A DNA stretch of 64,000 bases from Luminiphilus sp051201685 (GTDB taxonomy: Bacteria > Pseudomonadota > Gammaproteobacteria > Pseudomonadales > Halieaceae), in the NCBI RefSeq assembly GCF_051201685.1, contig NZ_CP179213.1, positions 1,798,001 to 1,862,000 on the forward strand, written 5' to 3'. Every line of letters begins with the position of its first letter. The first letter of the stretch is position 1. The translations under genes and the position numbers were made by a program. The notes below the pieces were generated by a model, which saw nothing but the letters and a program-made list of their open reading frames with translations, had not been told where the DNA came from and did not search any database. Of the stretch, positions 45,683-54,784 are shown in pieces.

Positions 45683-46273
45683 GTGGATTATCGACCGCAA
45701 ACACTTGTTCTTGCTTCATCCTCTCGCTATCGGGCCGAATTGCTGGGTCGCTTGGGGCTGCCATTTGAGATTCAAAGAGTCGCTGTTGACGAATCACCGT
45801 TGCCTCTAGAAGCCCCTTTAACACTCGCTCAGCGCCTTTCAGTAACAAAGGCGAAAGCCATTACTCACCTCTCAGGCGACTACCTCAGCATCGGCAGCGA
45901 TCAAGTTGCTACCTGCGACGATAGGCTATTGGGAAAACCTGGCACAGAGGCCAAAGCCCAAGAGCAGCTTCGCTTTATCAGCGACAAAACCGTTTCGTTT
46001 TTCACAGGAGTTGCCATTTGGCGCCCCGTTAGAGCAATGCTCGACTGCCGAGTGGTTCAGACCCAGGTGCGCATGCGAAATTTATCCGACTGCGAAATCA
46101 CGTCCTACATTGCAGTAGATCGACCCCTAGATTGTGCTGGCAGTTTTAAATGGGAAGCGCTAGGCATTAGCCTTTTTCGCTCAACCGAAAGTACTGACCC
46201 TACCGCCTTGCAGGGCTTGCCGCTCATCGAATTGGCCCAAATGCTCCGCGATCAGGACTTCCGCATCCCTTAG
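45683..46273 (+). CDS. Maf-type nucleotide pyrophosphatase (YceF-like)
   Basis: A 196-residue Maf protein starting with GTG. It opens with LVLASSSRYRAELLGRLGLPFE, contains ISIGSDQV-like SIGSDQVATCDDRLLGKPG with the catalytic Asp, and ends STDPTALQGLPLIELAQMLRD. The family hydrolyses modified or canonical NTPs; the position next to rluC, rne and yceD matches E. coli YceF, which prefers 7-methyl-GTP. An AGGA site lies seven bases before the GTG. It converges on rluC with nine bases between stops. Confidence 0.92.
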   Translation: MDYRPQTLVLASSSRYRAELLGRLGLPFEIQRVAVDESPLPLEAPLTLAQRLSVTKAKAITHLSGDYLSIGSDQVATCDDRLLGKPGTEAKAQEQLRFISDKTVSFFTGVAIWRPVRAMLDCRVVQTQVRMRNLSDCEITSYIAVDRPLDCAGSFKWEALGISLFRSTESTDPTALQGLPLIELAQMLRDQDFRIP

Positions 46274-46282
46274 GCTTAGAGG

Positions 46283-47245
46283 CTAGACCAGAGACTCTAT
46301 CAAGCGCTGGAGTTCCTTGGGCAACGGCGCCTCAAGGGAATAGTTTTGCTCCTCGAGTCGAAAGTTGAGGCTAGCTGCATGTAAAAATAAGCGTTTGAGC
46401 CCTATCTTAGCAGCCAGTCGTATTGCCGCCTCGTCTGAATACTTGGCGTCTCCTAGGATCGGAAAGCCCGCGTGCTGGCAGTGCACACGAATTTGATGCG
46501 TCCGACCGGTAACAGGTTTCGCCTCGACCAAGGTTGCACCGGACCAGCGCGTCACCACACGGAAGGTCGTCAAAGACTGCCGCCCCGCCGCGGCGACCTT
46601 AACTCGACGCTCACCTGAAGGCAGCGCAAATTTTTCGAGGGGAGCATCGACACGCTTTAAATGCGCGGGCCAGCGGCCGCTGACCAGACAAAGGTAACGC
46701 TTGTCCACACCATTTGATCGGAGTAAGCCGTGCAGGCTGCGCAGGGTAGATGCGCGGCGCGCAACTAACAACAGCCCAGAGGTATCTCGATCCAGGCGAT
46801 GGACCAGCTCCAGATAGCGGTCTGTGTCATACATGGCTCTCAAGGTTTCGATGAGCCCTACACTGATACCACTTCCCCCATGCACAGCAAGTCCCGGGGG
46901 CTTATTAATGACCAACAGCGTAGATTCTTCTCTCACTACCGCATCACGTAGGCGAGCGCGCCAGCCTGCCGCGCCCGCTGCTTCCGCCTTTTCCGGGACC
47001 CGCAGCGGCGGGATTCTGATTGAAACACCCGCCTCAAGCCGAGTGTCGGGCTTAACCCTGCCCTTGTTAACACGAACCTCGCCCTTTCGGATAGCTCGGT
47101 AAATACGGGTCTTGGGCACACCACCGCGGACCCGCTGAAGAAAGTTATCGAGACGCTGGCCGGCTTCTTCCGGCAATACTGTGCGCCACTCGACCTTCGT
47201 ATCCCTTTGCGTGTCGCTGCCTTTTTTTTCAGACAATTGAATCAC
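46283..47245 (-). CDS. rluC: 23S rRNA pseudouridine synthase RluC
   Basis: A 320-residue RluA-family enzyme. An S4 RNA-binding domain (about 25-85; RLDNFLQRVRGGVPKTRIYRAIRKGEVRVNKGRVK region) precedes the catalytic domain with the aspartate motif VHRLDRDTSGLLLVAR near residue 145 and TGRTHQIRVHCQHAGFPILGDAKY near 245. In E. coli RluC modifies 23S positions 955, 2504 and 2580. The divergent neighbour is rne, the standard arrangement. GTG start; its ribosome-binding site is weak. Confidence 0.93.
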   Translation of the reverse strand: MIQLSEKKGSDTQRDTKVEWRTVLPEEAGQRLDNFLQRVRGGVPKTRIYRAIRKGEVRVNKGRVKPDTRLEAGVSIRIPPLRVPEKAEAAGAAGWRARLRDAVVREESTLLVINKPPGLAVHGGSGISVGLIETLRAMYDTDRYLELVHRLDRDTSGLLLVARRASTLRSLHGLLRSNGVDKRYLCLVSGRWPAHLKRVDAPLEKFALPSGERRVKVAAAGRQSLTTFRVVTRWSGATLVEAKPVTGRTHQIRVHCQHAGFPILGDAKYSDEAAIRLAAKIGLKRLFLHAASLNFRLEEQNYSLEAPLPKELQRLIESLV

Positions 47246-47713
47246 TTAGCATTTAGTGTTAATGTCCATTTCGGTTGTATTCCAACGCACTGGTGTTTTG
47301 GAAGGCCCGGCATAAATGTGAATGACCGGTGCGCCTCCCGCTCTCAGGCCGATAGAGTAGCCTGATCCGCCGCTCCCCTCCAGAAAATACGTATCGAGGG
47401 TGCTGCAGCCAGCGACCGAATACTCCCTGAAAATTTAAACGCGCTCCTGCCTGTACCGTGACCACTCCGGGCTATTTGAGGACATCTCCCCGTCAGAGCG
47501 GGGTACGCAGAGGGCTTTTGTTAACCCGCGAATACAACGAACGCGGTGTGATTTTTTGGCTTCGTCACAAAGACGGTGCCGACGGCAACATTAAATCTGT
47601 GGAGGACCCACAGATCTGGGTTGGGCGCACAAGCGCACGAAACCCTGCTTGTTTTCTTACCCTGTCCCGGGGTATCGCACCTGTTCGGTGGCTTCGCCCA
47701 TTGGACAATAATC
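47246..47713 (+). promoter_or_regulatory. Long rne leader, probable autoregulatory 5' UTR
   Basis: About 470 bases separate the divergent rluC and rne starts, with no supported gene. The + strand contains a CCCCG/CGGGG hairpin at 47488-47503 and a GTGA/TCAC hairpin at 47548-47567 whose loop is rich in U (six in a row). Gammaproteobacterial rne messages carry a long structured leader that RNase E itself cuts to control its level, and a U-rich hairpin is the key element there. The equivalence here is an inference. Confidence 0.5.
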
Positions 47714-50569
47714 ATGAAGAAAATGCTCATTAACGCCACACAACCCGAGGAGATTCGGGTTGCTCTTGTGGATGGACAGCGCCTAAACGACCTCGACATC
47801 GAAAATCGATCGCGAGGATCCACTAAGGCTAATGTATATAAAGCGAAAATTACGCGGGTTGAACCCAGCCTCGAAGCCGCTTTCGTAGACTTCGGCGCCG
47901 ACCGCCACGGGTTTTTACCGCTGAAGGAAATTGCCCACCAGTATTACCGCAGCACAGCCCCCGATGGTGACGGCAAAACTCGCATCAAGGATGTGCTCAA
48001 AGAAGGCACCGAAGTCATTGTACAAGTGGACAAGGAAGAGCGAGGCACCAAAGGAGCCGCGCTCACCACTTATATCAGTCTGGCTGGCCGATACATGGTT
48101 TTGATGCCTAACAACCCCAAGGCCGGCGGCATATCTCGCCGTATTGAGGGTGATGACCGAAGTGAACTCAGGGACGCCTTATCGCAACTGAATATTCCTG
48201 ACGGTATGGGCGTCATTATCCGCACAGCCGGGGTTGGGCGCAGTCCAGAAGAGCTACAGTGGGATCTGGACTACCTCCTCCAGCTATGGAGCTCTATCTC
48301 AACGGCATCAGACGAAAATAAAGCCCCTGTGCTGTTGTATCAGGAGAGCGATGTCATTATTCGTACTATTCGCGATTACCTGCGCGATGACGTTGATCAG
48401 GTGCTTATCGATGATAAAGCCGCGTGGCAACAGGCCCACGACTTCGTCACAATGGTTATGCCGAAATATGCTCAACGCATACGGCTCTACGAAGACTCCA
48501 TTCCCCTCTTCAACCGCTTCCAAGTTGAGGGGCAAATAGAAAGCGCATTTCAACGTGAGGTTCGACTTCCTTCTGGCGGCTCAATCGTCATCGACCCCAC
48601 CGAGGCACTGATCTCTATAGATATCAACTCGGCTCGCGCCACCAAAGGCTCGGACATTGAGCAGACGGCGCTGCAAACCAACTTAGAGGCAGCCGACGAA
48701 GTCGCTCGACAACTTCGTTTGAGAGATATGGGTGGCTTGGTCGTTATTGACTTCATTGATATGAATGCCAACAAAAATCAACGCGCCGTGGAAAACAGAA
48801 TTCGGGATGCCCTCGAAGTCGATCGAGCTCGCGTGCAAGTGGGTCGAATTTCTAGATTTGGGTTGCTGGAAATGTCTCGCCAACGGCTTAGGCCGTCTTT
48901 GGGTGAGATCAGCGCCATGGTTTGTCCTCGCTGTACTGGTAAGGGCACGATACGAGACACAAAATCACTCGCCCTGGCCATTCTGAGACTACTGCAAGAA
49001 GAGGCGGCCAAGGACCGGACCGGCGAAGTCAGAGCGGTAGTGCCTGTAGAGGTAGCCGCATTTCTGTTAAATGAAAAACGAAGCGCCGTCAACGACATTG
49101 AAAACTCTAGCGGTGTGAGGGTCTTGATTATCCCCAACCCACATATGGAGACGCCCCATTTCGACGTTATCAGGCTCCGTGACGACGAAGTGGAAGAAAC
49201 CACGACGCTTAGCTATGAGGTGGCTATAGAGGCCCCCGACCCTATCGCCGTGCGAGATGAGGTAAGCGCAGTGCCTGCAGCTCCACAGCCCTTAGTTCGT
49301 GGCGTAACCCCTCAGGGGCCGGCACCGGTTGCCGCCGAGCCTGAGGAAACCACTCAACCCGCAGAGCCTGTCAACACAGCGCCAAAGCCCGCTGCCGAGG
49401 CGCCACAAAAAGCCGGCATGCTCAGTCGTATGTGGGGAGCACTGTTCGCGCCCGCCACCACTGAAGAACCCAACGCCGCAGAAGAAAATGAGGCGGTAGC
49501 GACGGCGAGCGAGGAAAACCCTGAACCCAAAGAAAATTCTAATCGTCAGCGACGAAGCCGTGGAGGCAGAAACCGCACCCGCAGCCGACGTCCAGAATCA
49601 GACAGCTCTATCGACGATGCCAGCGATGCAGAGCAATCTGCCGCAGAACCAGAACAGGCAGACTCAGGGGACTCGGACGGCGACGCAGATGATCGACCTA
49701 AGCGCAATCGCCGCCGTCGTGGTCGTCGTGGCGGTCAGAAGCGTCTGCAATCTGAAGGCTCTGAAGTTGCCACTCAGGAAGATGCCAGTGCTAACGAAGA
49801 CGAGGACAGCGCCGACTCGAATGATCAATCGGTGCAGGCTGCAAACACTGAAGACACCTCAGAAAGCGCACGACACAGACCTTCTGATAAACGTAGCGAA
49901 GGCCGACGTCGGCGTCAGAGAGGTCCTAAACTTGCAACGCCCGAAGATACCGCAAGCGCAGATGTTGCCGAGGTAAGAAACGAAGCCGTCGAGACTGAAG
50001 CGCCAGCAGAGGCTGCTGCAAATGCTGTGGCAGAGGCTCCCTCCCAAGCGTTGGGTTCAGTGACAGACCAAATCGACCTCTTGGGCGAGGCCGCAAATAG
50101 CGTCAGCGAGACGGAGGTACCGTCAGAGGTAGCACCAACGGAAGATGCCCAGAGCACCGCTGAAATCGCAGAGCCGGTCAGCCCTGAGCCAACTGCACAA
50201 CCTGTTGAGGCTGCATCCGAGCCTCAAACAATCGCGGGCGCTACAGCGGAGGTTAAATCTGAAGAGGTAGCAGCAGAAGCTGCACAGTCGGTGCAGGAAA
50301 TCGACCGTTCTGGGGTTACGCCTGCAGGGCGAGCGGTTAACGATCCGCGAGTTGAACCCAGACCCATCGGCGACGTCAACGTTGAGACATTGCGGCAGGC
50401 CTTGTTCCTCGAGCAAGAAGCCCCACCCGTAAGTATTGTCAGCCGAGATATTCCGAGGGCAAGCAATGATCCTCGAGGACCAAAAGCTGGACTGTCGTTC
50501 ACGGCGCCAAAGGATTCCCCCGAAGCACCGTCTGGAGATGACGCACTGCCAGATGTTCAAGCCAACTAA
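47714..50569 (+). CDS. rne: Ribonuclease E
   Basis: A 951-residue RNase E. The start MKKMLINATQPEEIRVALVDGQRL matches the family exactly. The S1 domain lies at about 36-120, the DNase-I-like catalytic part carries Asp303 (ALISIDINSARATKG) and Asp346 (GGLVVIDFIDM), and the zinc link is Cys404-Pro-Arg-Cys407, all at E. coli positions. After about 560 the protein is low-complexity, acidic and Arg-rich (RQRRSRGGRNRTRSRR, then RRRRGRRGG), the unstructured scaffold for the degradosome and RNA. It makes the main cuts in mRNA decay and rRNA/tRNA maturation. A bidirectional terminator follows at once. Confidence 0.97.
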   Translation: MKKMLINATQPEEIRVALVDGQRLNDLDIENRSRGSTKANVYKAKITRVEPSLEAAFVDFGADRHGFLPLKEIAHQYYRSTAPDGDGKTRIKDVLKEGTEVIVQVDKEERGTKGAALTTYISLAGRYMVLMPNNPKAGGISRRIEGDDRSELRDALSQLNIPDGMGVIIRTAGVGRSPEELQWDLDYLLQLWSSISTASDENKAPVLLYQESDVIIRTIRDYLRDDVDQVLIDDKAAWQQAHDFVTMVMPKYAQRIRLYEDSIPLFNRFQVEGQIESAFQREVRLPSGGSIVIDPTEALISIDINSARATKGSDIEQTALQTNLEAADEVARQLRLRDMGGLVVIDFIDMNANKNQRAVENRIRDALEVDRARVQVGRISRFGLLEMSRQRLRPSLGEISAMVCPRCTGKGTIRDTKSLALAILRLLQEEAAKDRTGEVRAVVPVEVAAFLLNEKRSAVNDIENSSGVRVLIIPNPHMETPHFDVIRLRDDEVEETTTLSYEVAIEAPDPIAVRDEVSAVPAAPQPLVRGVTPQGPAPVAAEPEETTQPAEPVNTAPKPAAEAPQKAGMLSRMWGALFAPATTEEPNAAEENEAVATASEENPEPKENSNRQRRSRGGRNRTRSRRPESDSSIDDASDAEQSAAEPEQADSGDSDGDADDRPKRNRRRRGRRGGQKRLQSEGSEVATQEDASANEDEDSADSNDQSVQAANTEDTSESARHRPSDKRSEGRRRRQRGPKLATPEDTASADVAEVRNEAVETEAPAEAAANAVAEAPSQALGSVTDQIDLLGEAANSVSETEVPSEVAPTEDAQSTAEIAEPVSPEPTAQPVEAASEPQTIAGATAEVKSEEVAAEAAQSVQEIDRSGVTPAGRAVNDPRVEPRPIGDVNVETLRQALFLEQEAPPVSIVSRDIPRASNDPRGPKAGLSFTAPKDSPEAPSGDDALPDVQAN

Positions 50570-50599
50570 AAAAAAGGGGCCTTACAGGCCCCTTTTTTT
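50570..50599 (+). terminator. Terminator of rne
   Basis: GGGGCC (50576-50581), loop TTACA, GGCCCC (50587-50592), then seven T residues; A residues on the left make it bidirectional. It lies directly after the rne stop. Confidence 0.92.
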
Positions 50600-50690
50600 A
50601 TCAACAATTTTCAGAGTCTGAGTAAACGGCCAACCATAGCCCGCATTTAAGGCCCTCAACTAGCCTTTGCATGCCTCCACGAGACAGCCA

Positions 50691-51137
50691 TTAATCGATA
50701 GGAAACGCCGTGAAATTTAACGTTCCCTCGATTAAATCGATGACGCCCTCAGCGTAAATCATGTCTCCGTTTGAGAATTCATCTAGTGTGTACATCATTA
50801 CTGACTTACCGTTGCGCTTCCAGATGCCTTGCAGCGTTGCAGCTATCATGACGCCGTCTTGATTTATGGATCGGAGGTTTCCTGAGAAGTTGCCCTTGTT
50901 ACGATCAGCAGAGTTACTCACAAAGTCGTAACTTAAGTAGACCTTGCCATAGCCTTCTCCAACAACACCCTCGGCGGTAAGACTGCTACCTGAAGCGCTG
51001 CTGGTCCAACTTGTCATTTTGAAGCTGGCAGGAAAAGACTCGCCGGTCGGCTCAAAAGCCTGTGCCGCCAGCGTCGCAAACAACAAACCCAATGAAATGC
51101 ACAGCGTCCCAAACACTTTAGCTAGTTTCTGCATCAT
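50691..51137 (-). CDS. Secreted hypothetical protein, 148 residues
   Basis: A small exported protein of unknown function. Residues 1-27 form a strong signal peptide (KLAKVFGTLCISLGLLFATLAAQA). The mature part alternates short hydrophobic strands with Gly, Ser and Asn turns (SLTAEGVVGEGYGKVYLSYDF, GVMIAATLQGIWKRNG), suggesting a small all-beta barrel. No family was recognised. The ATG at 51137 has an AGGAG site seven bases before it, so the longer frame to 51269 is not used. It lies 97 bases downstream of another secreted hypothetical on the same strand. Confidence 0.7.
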   Translation of the reverse strand: MMQKLAKVFGTLCISLGLLFATLAAQAFEPTGESFPASFKMTSWTSSASGSSLTAEGVVGEGYGKVYLSYDFVSNSADRNKGNFSGNLRSINQDGVMIAATLQGIWKRNGKSVMMYTLDEFSNGDMIYAEGVIDLIEGTLNFTAFPID

Positions 51138-51234
51138 GTGATGACTCCTATTAGTGAGTGCTCCAAGTTGCAAGCCTGCAGGCTGCTTAATCATGATTAA
51201 AATCAGGCAGCCAGGCACGCCCACATTCGTTAAG

Positions 51235-51936
51235 TTAGTTGGCCGTGTAAACCTGCACACAGTCCTCAAAAGTATCTAATTCGAGGGATTCGATGGTGGC
51301 TAACATTTCCCCATACGGTTCAAGCGCCCACGCCTTGCGTTGCAGAAAGTCATTAACCATCATTCCAGCCACTTCAGGCTCCACGGCAAATATCCGCACA
51401 TCCAACAAGTTTGCTTTTTGGTGGCCATTACCCATGGGTTGAAAAATTCCTACTTCTACCTTGTGCCCATTGTCTTGCATTGCCTTCTCAAGTTTCGTGG
51501 CGGCGGCGATGTAAGCAGACGCATCATTTACAACAATCTGATAACGGCGTTCAAAACCCGATGGCAGTGTGAAAGGCTTGAGCACCGCGTAGAATTCTGC
51601 GGATACCACCGACGAGATAGCCTCTAATTCGGCATTGCGTGGGGTTTGTGAAAACTTGGTGGCAGCTTTAAAAGCCGAACTCGCGTCATTGTAAAAACTA
51701 AAGGCAAAAGCTTGCCCAGGGTAACGATGTCCGCTGACCGTGGTGCATGTGCCACCAGATTCAGCACCAAGAGCCTCAAAAATTCCCGGGTTATCTTTTA
51801 AATATTGTCTATATGCAGCGGGATTCGAAGTCTTGACGTTTACGACGCTCACAACCGGCGTCATTGCGTCATCGCCATAAGAAAAACCTGCGATAAAAAG
51901 ACCCAGCAACAGCAATAAGGATGAACAAAGTTTCAT
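51235..51936 (-). CDS. Secreted hypothetical protein with two alpha/beta repeats
   Basis: A 233-residue exported protein with a clear signal peptide (KLCSSLLLLLGLFIAGFSYG). The mature sequence appears to hold two similar halves: VVSVVNVKTSNPAAYRQYLKDN ... GQAFAFSFYNDASSAFKAATKF, and RYQIVVNDASAYIAAATKLEKAM ... LDVRIFAVEPEVAGMMVNDFL. Each has the strand-helix-strand-strand-helix rhythm of a ferredoxin-like or dimeric alpha/beta-barrel domain. No catalytic residues were recognised and no function is proposed. It probably shares an operon with the gene downstream, since both are secreted and lie close on the same strand. Confidence 0.7.
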   Translation of the reverse strand: MKLCSSLLLLLGLFIAGFSYGDDAMTPVVSVVNVKTSNPAAYRQYLKDNPGIFEALGAESGGTCTTVSGHRYPGQAFAFSFYNDASSAFKAATKFSQTPRNAELEAISSVVSAEFYAVLKPFTLPSGFERRYQIVVNDASAYIAAATKLEKAMQDNGHKVEVGIFQPMGNGHQKANLLDVRIFAVEPEVAGMMVNDFLQRKAWALEPYGEMLATIESLELDTFEDCVQVYTAN

Positions 51937-52235
51937 GGTCTACTCCCAGCGAATGCGTTTTTTATTTGAGCGTGCAATGAACAAGGCCACCGCGCGCATT
52001 TCTAAGCTTCACTACTGAGTCTCTGTAAATTCAGTAGGGATTGGAAGCCAACGGCGAAAAAGCACTACAAAAACGTCCAAGCATTGTGAGGCAAGTCGCA
52101 AATCCACCTCGAAAACCTGCGAGTTGTTTTGCAGTTAAACGGAGAAAAGTCTGGTTTGTTGCCCTAGAAGCGTCGCTTTGGCGCTTAGAAATACCCGTAG
52201 ATTTACGTTTTTATGCAAGTAATCGTCACATCAGC
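51937..52235. other. Intergenic stretch before tRNA-Ser
   Basis: No gene is supported. A 71-codon + strand frame (52041-52253) starts with TTG and has no ribosome-binding site. A seven-base inverted repeat CTACTGA/TCAGTAG lies at 52012-52037. The left end should hold the promoter of the secreted hypothetical gene. Confidence 0.5.
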
Positions 52236-52263
52236 TTGATGCCAACGTCCTGATCGCTATAAT
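52236..52263 (+). promoter_or_regulatory. Sigma-70 promoter of tRNA-Ser
   Basis: TTGATG (52236-52241) and a perfect TATAAT (52258-52263) are 16 bases apart, followed by GCGCGC, a GC-rich discriminator typical of stringently controlled stable-RNA promoters. The tRNA begins 33 bases after the -10. Confidence 0.85.
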
Positions 52264-52296
52264 GCGCGCTCCTTTGGACATTCAGTCCAAAGATCT

Positions 52297-52384
52297 GGTG
52301 GGCTGGCTGAGTGGTCGAAAGCGGCGGTCTTGAAAACCGTTGAGGAGTGATCCTCCGTAGGTTCGAATCCTACGCCCACCGCCA
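52297..52384 (+). tRNA. tRNA-Ser (anticodon UGA)
   Basis: The acceptor arm GGTGGGC pairs with GCCCACC before G and the encoded CCA. The anticodon loop CTTGAAA on a CGGT/ACCG stem reads UGA. The variable arm GAGGAGTGATCCTC and T-arm TAGGTTCGAATCCTA fit a class II serine tRNA. The leader between promoter and tRNA contains a perfect hairpin TTTGGAC/GTCCAAA at about 52274-52292. Confidence 0.97.
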
Positions 52385-52433
52385 TTTTTATCGACATGCC
52401 CTTTTACCCCCTTGTTCGGCATCTCCTCCAAGA

Positions 52434-53399
52434 CTATTTAAGCATCACGCCCTGAACCCAGCCCTCGACATCGGCACCCTGCACGTATAGGAAGCCGTTA
52501 CTCGACTCTCCTAGGTAAACTACTTCGTCTACTTTGTTGATAGTCTCGGTACTGTCAGAGGTTTTGTCCGGCCCTTTATAGACTTTCAAATTGTTGATTT
52601 TGGGCGTCAGCACATCACCGGCGCTAAAAACCGTAGCTTTCAATGAAGCATTGGCATTTTGCTGCCCAATCGAAGATGTTGGGGCCAACAGTGACGGGTT
52701 AACCGCAATGCGCTTCACAATTGTGTTGTAGTTGTCCAAAAGCGCACCAGCAACGAGTTTACCCTCATCGGTGCTTGTATAGGCCCCACCGCCCACCGCG
52801 CCGAGAAGCCCTCCAAAGGCCCAGTCGGTTTTTTTGTAAGTGCCTGTACCGGAGGCCACTTGCAGACTAGAGCGCACATCGACAAGGGTAAGCGTCGTCT
52901 GCGCCTCCTGAAATTTCACACCCCCGGCCATAGCACCAACTAAAGAGCCAAGACCACCGAACAGCGAGCCTACGGCAGCCCCAACAGCCGCTCCGCCAGC
53001 ATTGCTATCTTTAAACAACACATCAGGTGTCATAACGAAATCAGCAGTAACTAATTGCCCACCGCCCATGTTCGAGTTGTTTTGCAGCAAGCCGGATTCC
53101 GCAAGGATCCGCTCCTGCTGAATATTCTGCATCGCAACACCGCGCTCGACCACCTGAAAACAATTTGATGCTTGAACAAACTGTCGAAGCAATGCTGTTG
53201 GGGCGGGCAAAGAGTATTGGGTTAGTGCCATCAACACCTGCGTTTGTGGTTCCGCAATAGCAAGCGTGCCTTTGGGCTCAGAGCATGTTTCAACAATTGG
53301 CTCGTCTTCCTCGCCCGTAATGGTGGCAAGTTCGGCCTGCGCAATTCCCACCTGTAACAAGATCGCGATCAGGCACAACGCGTGAGTTAGCGTTTTCAT
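52434..53399 (-). CDS. CsgG-like secreted protein with SH3-type C-terminus
   Basis: A 321-residue exported protein with a signal peptide (TLTHALCLIAILLQVGIAQA). The central part resembles the CsgG/HfaB family: LLRQFVQASNCFQVVERGVAMQNIQQER, a Gly-Ala-rich span AAVGAAVGSLFGGLGSLVGAMAGG near residue 140, and LTLVDVRSSLQVASGTGTY. The last 60 residues look like a bacterial SH3 domain (NLKVYKGPDKTS, DEVVYLGESSNGFLYV, EGWVQGVM). CsgG proteins form outer-membrane secretion pores for curli or stalk-holdfast material, but no lipobox Cys follows the signal peptide here, so pore formation is uncertain. Confidence 0.75.
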   Translation of the reverse strand: MKTLTHALCLIAILLQVGIAQAELATITGEEDEPIVETCSEPKGTLAIAEPQTQVLMALTQYSLPAPTALLRQFVQASNCFQVVERGVAMQNIQQERILAESGLLQNNSNMGGGQLVTADFVMTPDVLFKDSNAGGAAVGAAVGSLFGGLGSLVGAMAGGVKFQEAQTTLTLVDVRSSLQVASGTGTYKKTDWAFGGLLGAVGGGAYTSTDEGKLVAGALLDNYNTIVKRIAVNPSLLAPTSSIGQQNANASLKATVFSAGDVLTPKINNLKVYKGPDKTSDSTETINKVDEVVYLGESSNGFLYVQGADVEGWVQGVMLK

Positions 53400-53777
53400 G
53401 ACAGTAGACCTACTTTTTGGTTTCCATACTAGAGTACCGATGTATTAGATCATAGCCCCCGAAAAGATGTAGCTCGAGTCGCAATGTACAAGAACACTGT
53501 TCCGATTCGGCAAGCGTTATTCCCAACACCATAGGCACCCACTTATGAACGAAGCCCGCGGCGCACAGGCTAAGGTAAAACCTGCAGCCTCGAGGGGCGA
53601 TACCCTGCAGGCTGATAATTTAGCCAACTCAGTAGGGAGTGACTTAACCACACTATCTAGAAGCGCAGCGTATCGAAGCAACCCAAAAGATGAACCTGCC
53701 AATGAACGTCAAAGCCCTGAAACGCCCGGGGTTAAGAGCTCGCGCTATAACCGTTCCGAGAGATTCTGCGCTCCTTG
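53400..53777. other. Intergenic stretch between CsgG-like gene and histidine kinase
   Basis: No gene is supported. Frames of about 60-78 codons on both strands lack ribosome-binding sites and recognisable motifs. The left end should hold the promoter of the CsgG-like gene. Confidence 0.5.
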
Positions 53778-54692
53778 TTAAGTCTGTGCGTTCGCAGGGA
53801 TGCGAATCGTAAATAGAGCACCCGCGCTCGTATTGCACACGTCGATGGTCCCTCCCGCAGTCTCAATAAAGTTTTTCGAAAGTGAAAGACCTATGCCTGT
53901 TCCTTCACCCGCTGGTTTCGTTGTGAAGAAGGAATCAAAGATTTTTACGAGAGCCTGTGGCGGGATGCCTCCTGCACTATCCTCAAATTTTATGACGATC
54001 GAGCCATCATAGTAAGCTTCAACTTTTATCCATAATGACGGCTGACTAGTGCCTAACAGCGCGTCCCTAGCATTTGTTGTCAAATTGAGCATCACCTGCT
54101 CGAGCTTTCCTGGGTGGATCGCTGCAGTCGGCAGCTCGTCTTCAATCATAGCGCTGAATTCAATGTTCGCTGCCTTCAATTGAGGCCCTATTAATTCGAA
54201 GCTATCGTGAATAACCGTTTCTACGCTGGCGGACAGATTTGATTCGCTATCGACGCGTGATGACTTCCTGATAAGCGCGCAGATTTCTGTAACACGGTCT
54301 ATTTGCCTGACAATCTTATCGAGCTTGGCAGGTAGCTGCTCAAGTGTGCGCTCGGCATCCGCTGGGGACCGGCGTTGCAATCCTTGCGCCACGAGTTTAA
54401 CCGCTGAGAGTGGTTGGTTAATCTCATGCACAATACTCGCCGTCATTTCGCCCAAAAGGGCTAACTTAGATGCGTGTTCCAATTTTTCTTGCTCTAGCGC
54501 CGCGGCTCGGTCGTTTATTTTTTGCACCCAAATGCTTGCTATTGGTGCAATGATGAGCGGAATTATTAGTCCGGGCACTAGGGATAGTCTCCCCCCTACC
54601 CCATCCAGCAGGAACGTGACGAATGCTTGGGTCAATACCAGACTCACAAGGACTGATATCGTTGTTATTACGACGACTCTTTTAGTTAGCAT
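53778..54692 (-). CDS. Membrane sensor histidine kinase
   Basis: A 304-residue histidine kinase. Two transmembrane helices (about 8-30 and 38-57) with almost no periplasmic loop are followed by a short coiled coil and the dimerisation domain with the phosphoacceptor in ASIVHEINQPLSAVK near residue 87. The ATP-binding domain has the N box NLTTNARDAL, the G1 box FEDSAGGIPP, the F box FFTTKP and the G2 box EGTGIGLSLSKNF. The HEINQPL style is that of NtrB/DctB-like kinases. The response regulator expected upstream appears decayed (see next entry), so its output is unclear. Confidence 0.9.
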   Translation of the reverse strand: MLTKRVVVITTISVLVSLVLTQAFVTFLLDGVGGRLSLVPGLIIPLIIAPIASIWVQKINDRAAALEQEKLEHASKLALLGEMTASIVHEINQPLSAVKLVAQGLQRRSPADAERTLEQLPAKLDKIVRQIDRVTEICALIRKSSRVDSESNLSASVETVIHDSFELIGPQLKAANIEFSAMIEDELPTAAIHPGKLEQVMLNLTTNARDALLGTSQPSLWIKVEAYYDGSIVIKFEDSAGGIPPQALVKIFDSFFTTKPAGEGTGIGLSLSKNFIETAGGTIDVCNTSAGALFTIRIPANAQT

Positions 54693-54784
54693 TTAACACC
54701 TGTGCGATCCTCAAACCTCGCTTCGAGCTAGTGAGCGCGTTGTCTGCCACCTCTAAATATGTAGAGCAAAGCCTACCTTCTAGT

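Noticed and set aside
52041..52253. 71-codon + strand frame before tRNA-Ser
   Set aside because: Starts with TTG, no ribosome-binding site and runs through the tRNA promoter.
53545..53781. 78-codon + strand frame between the CsgG-like gene and the kinase
   Set aside because: Polar, motif-free sequence without a ribosome-binding site; the opposite strand has a similar open frame, so neither is convincing.
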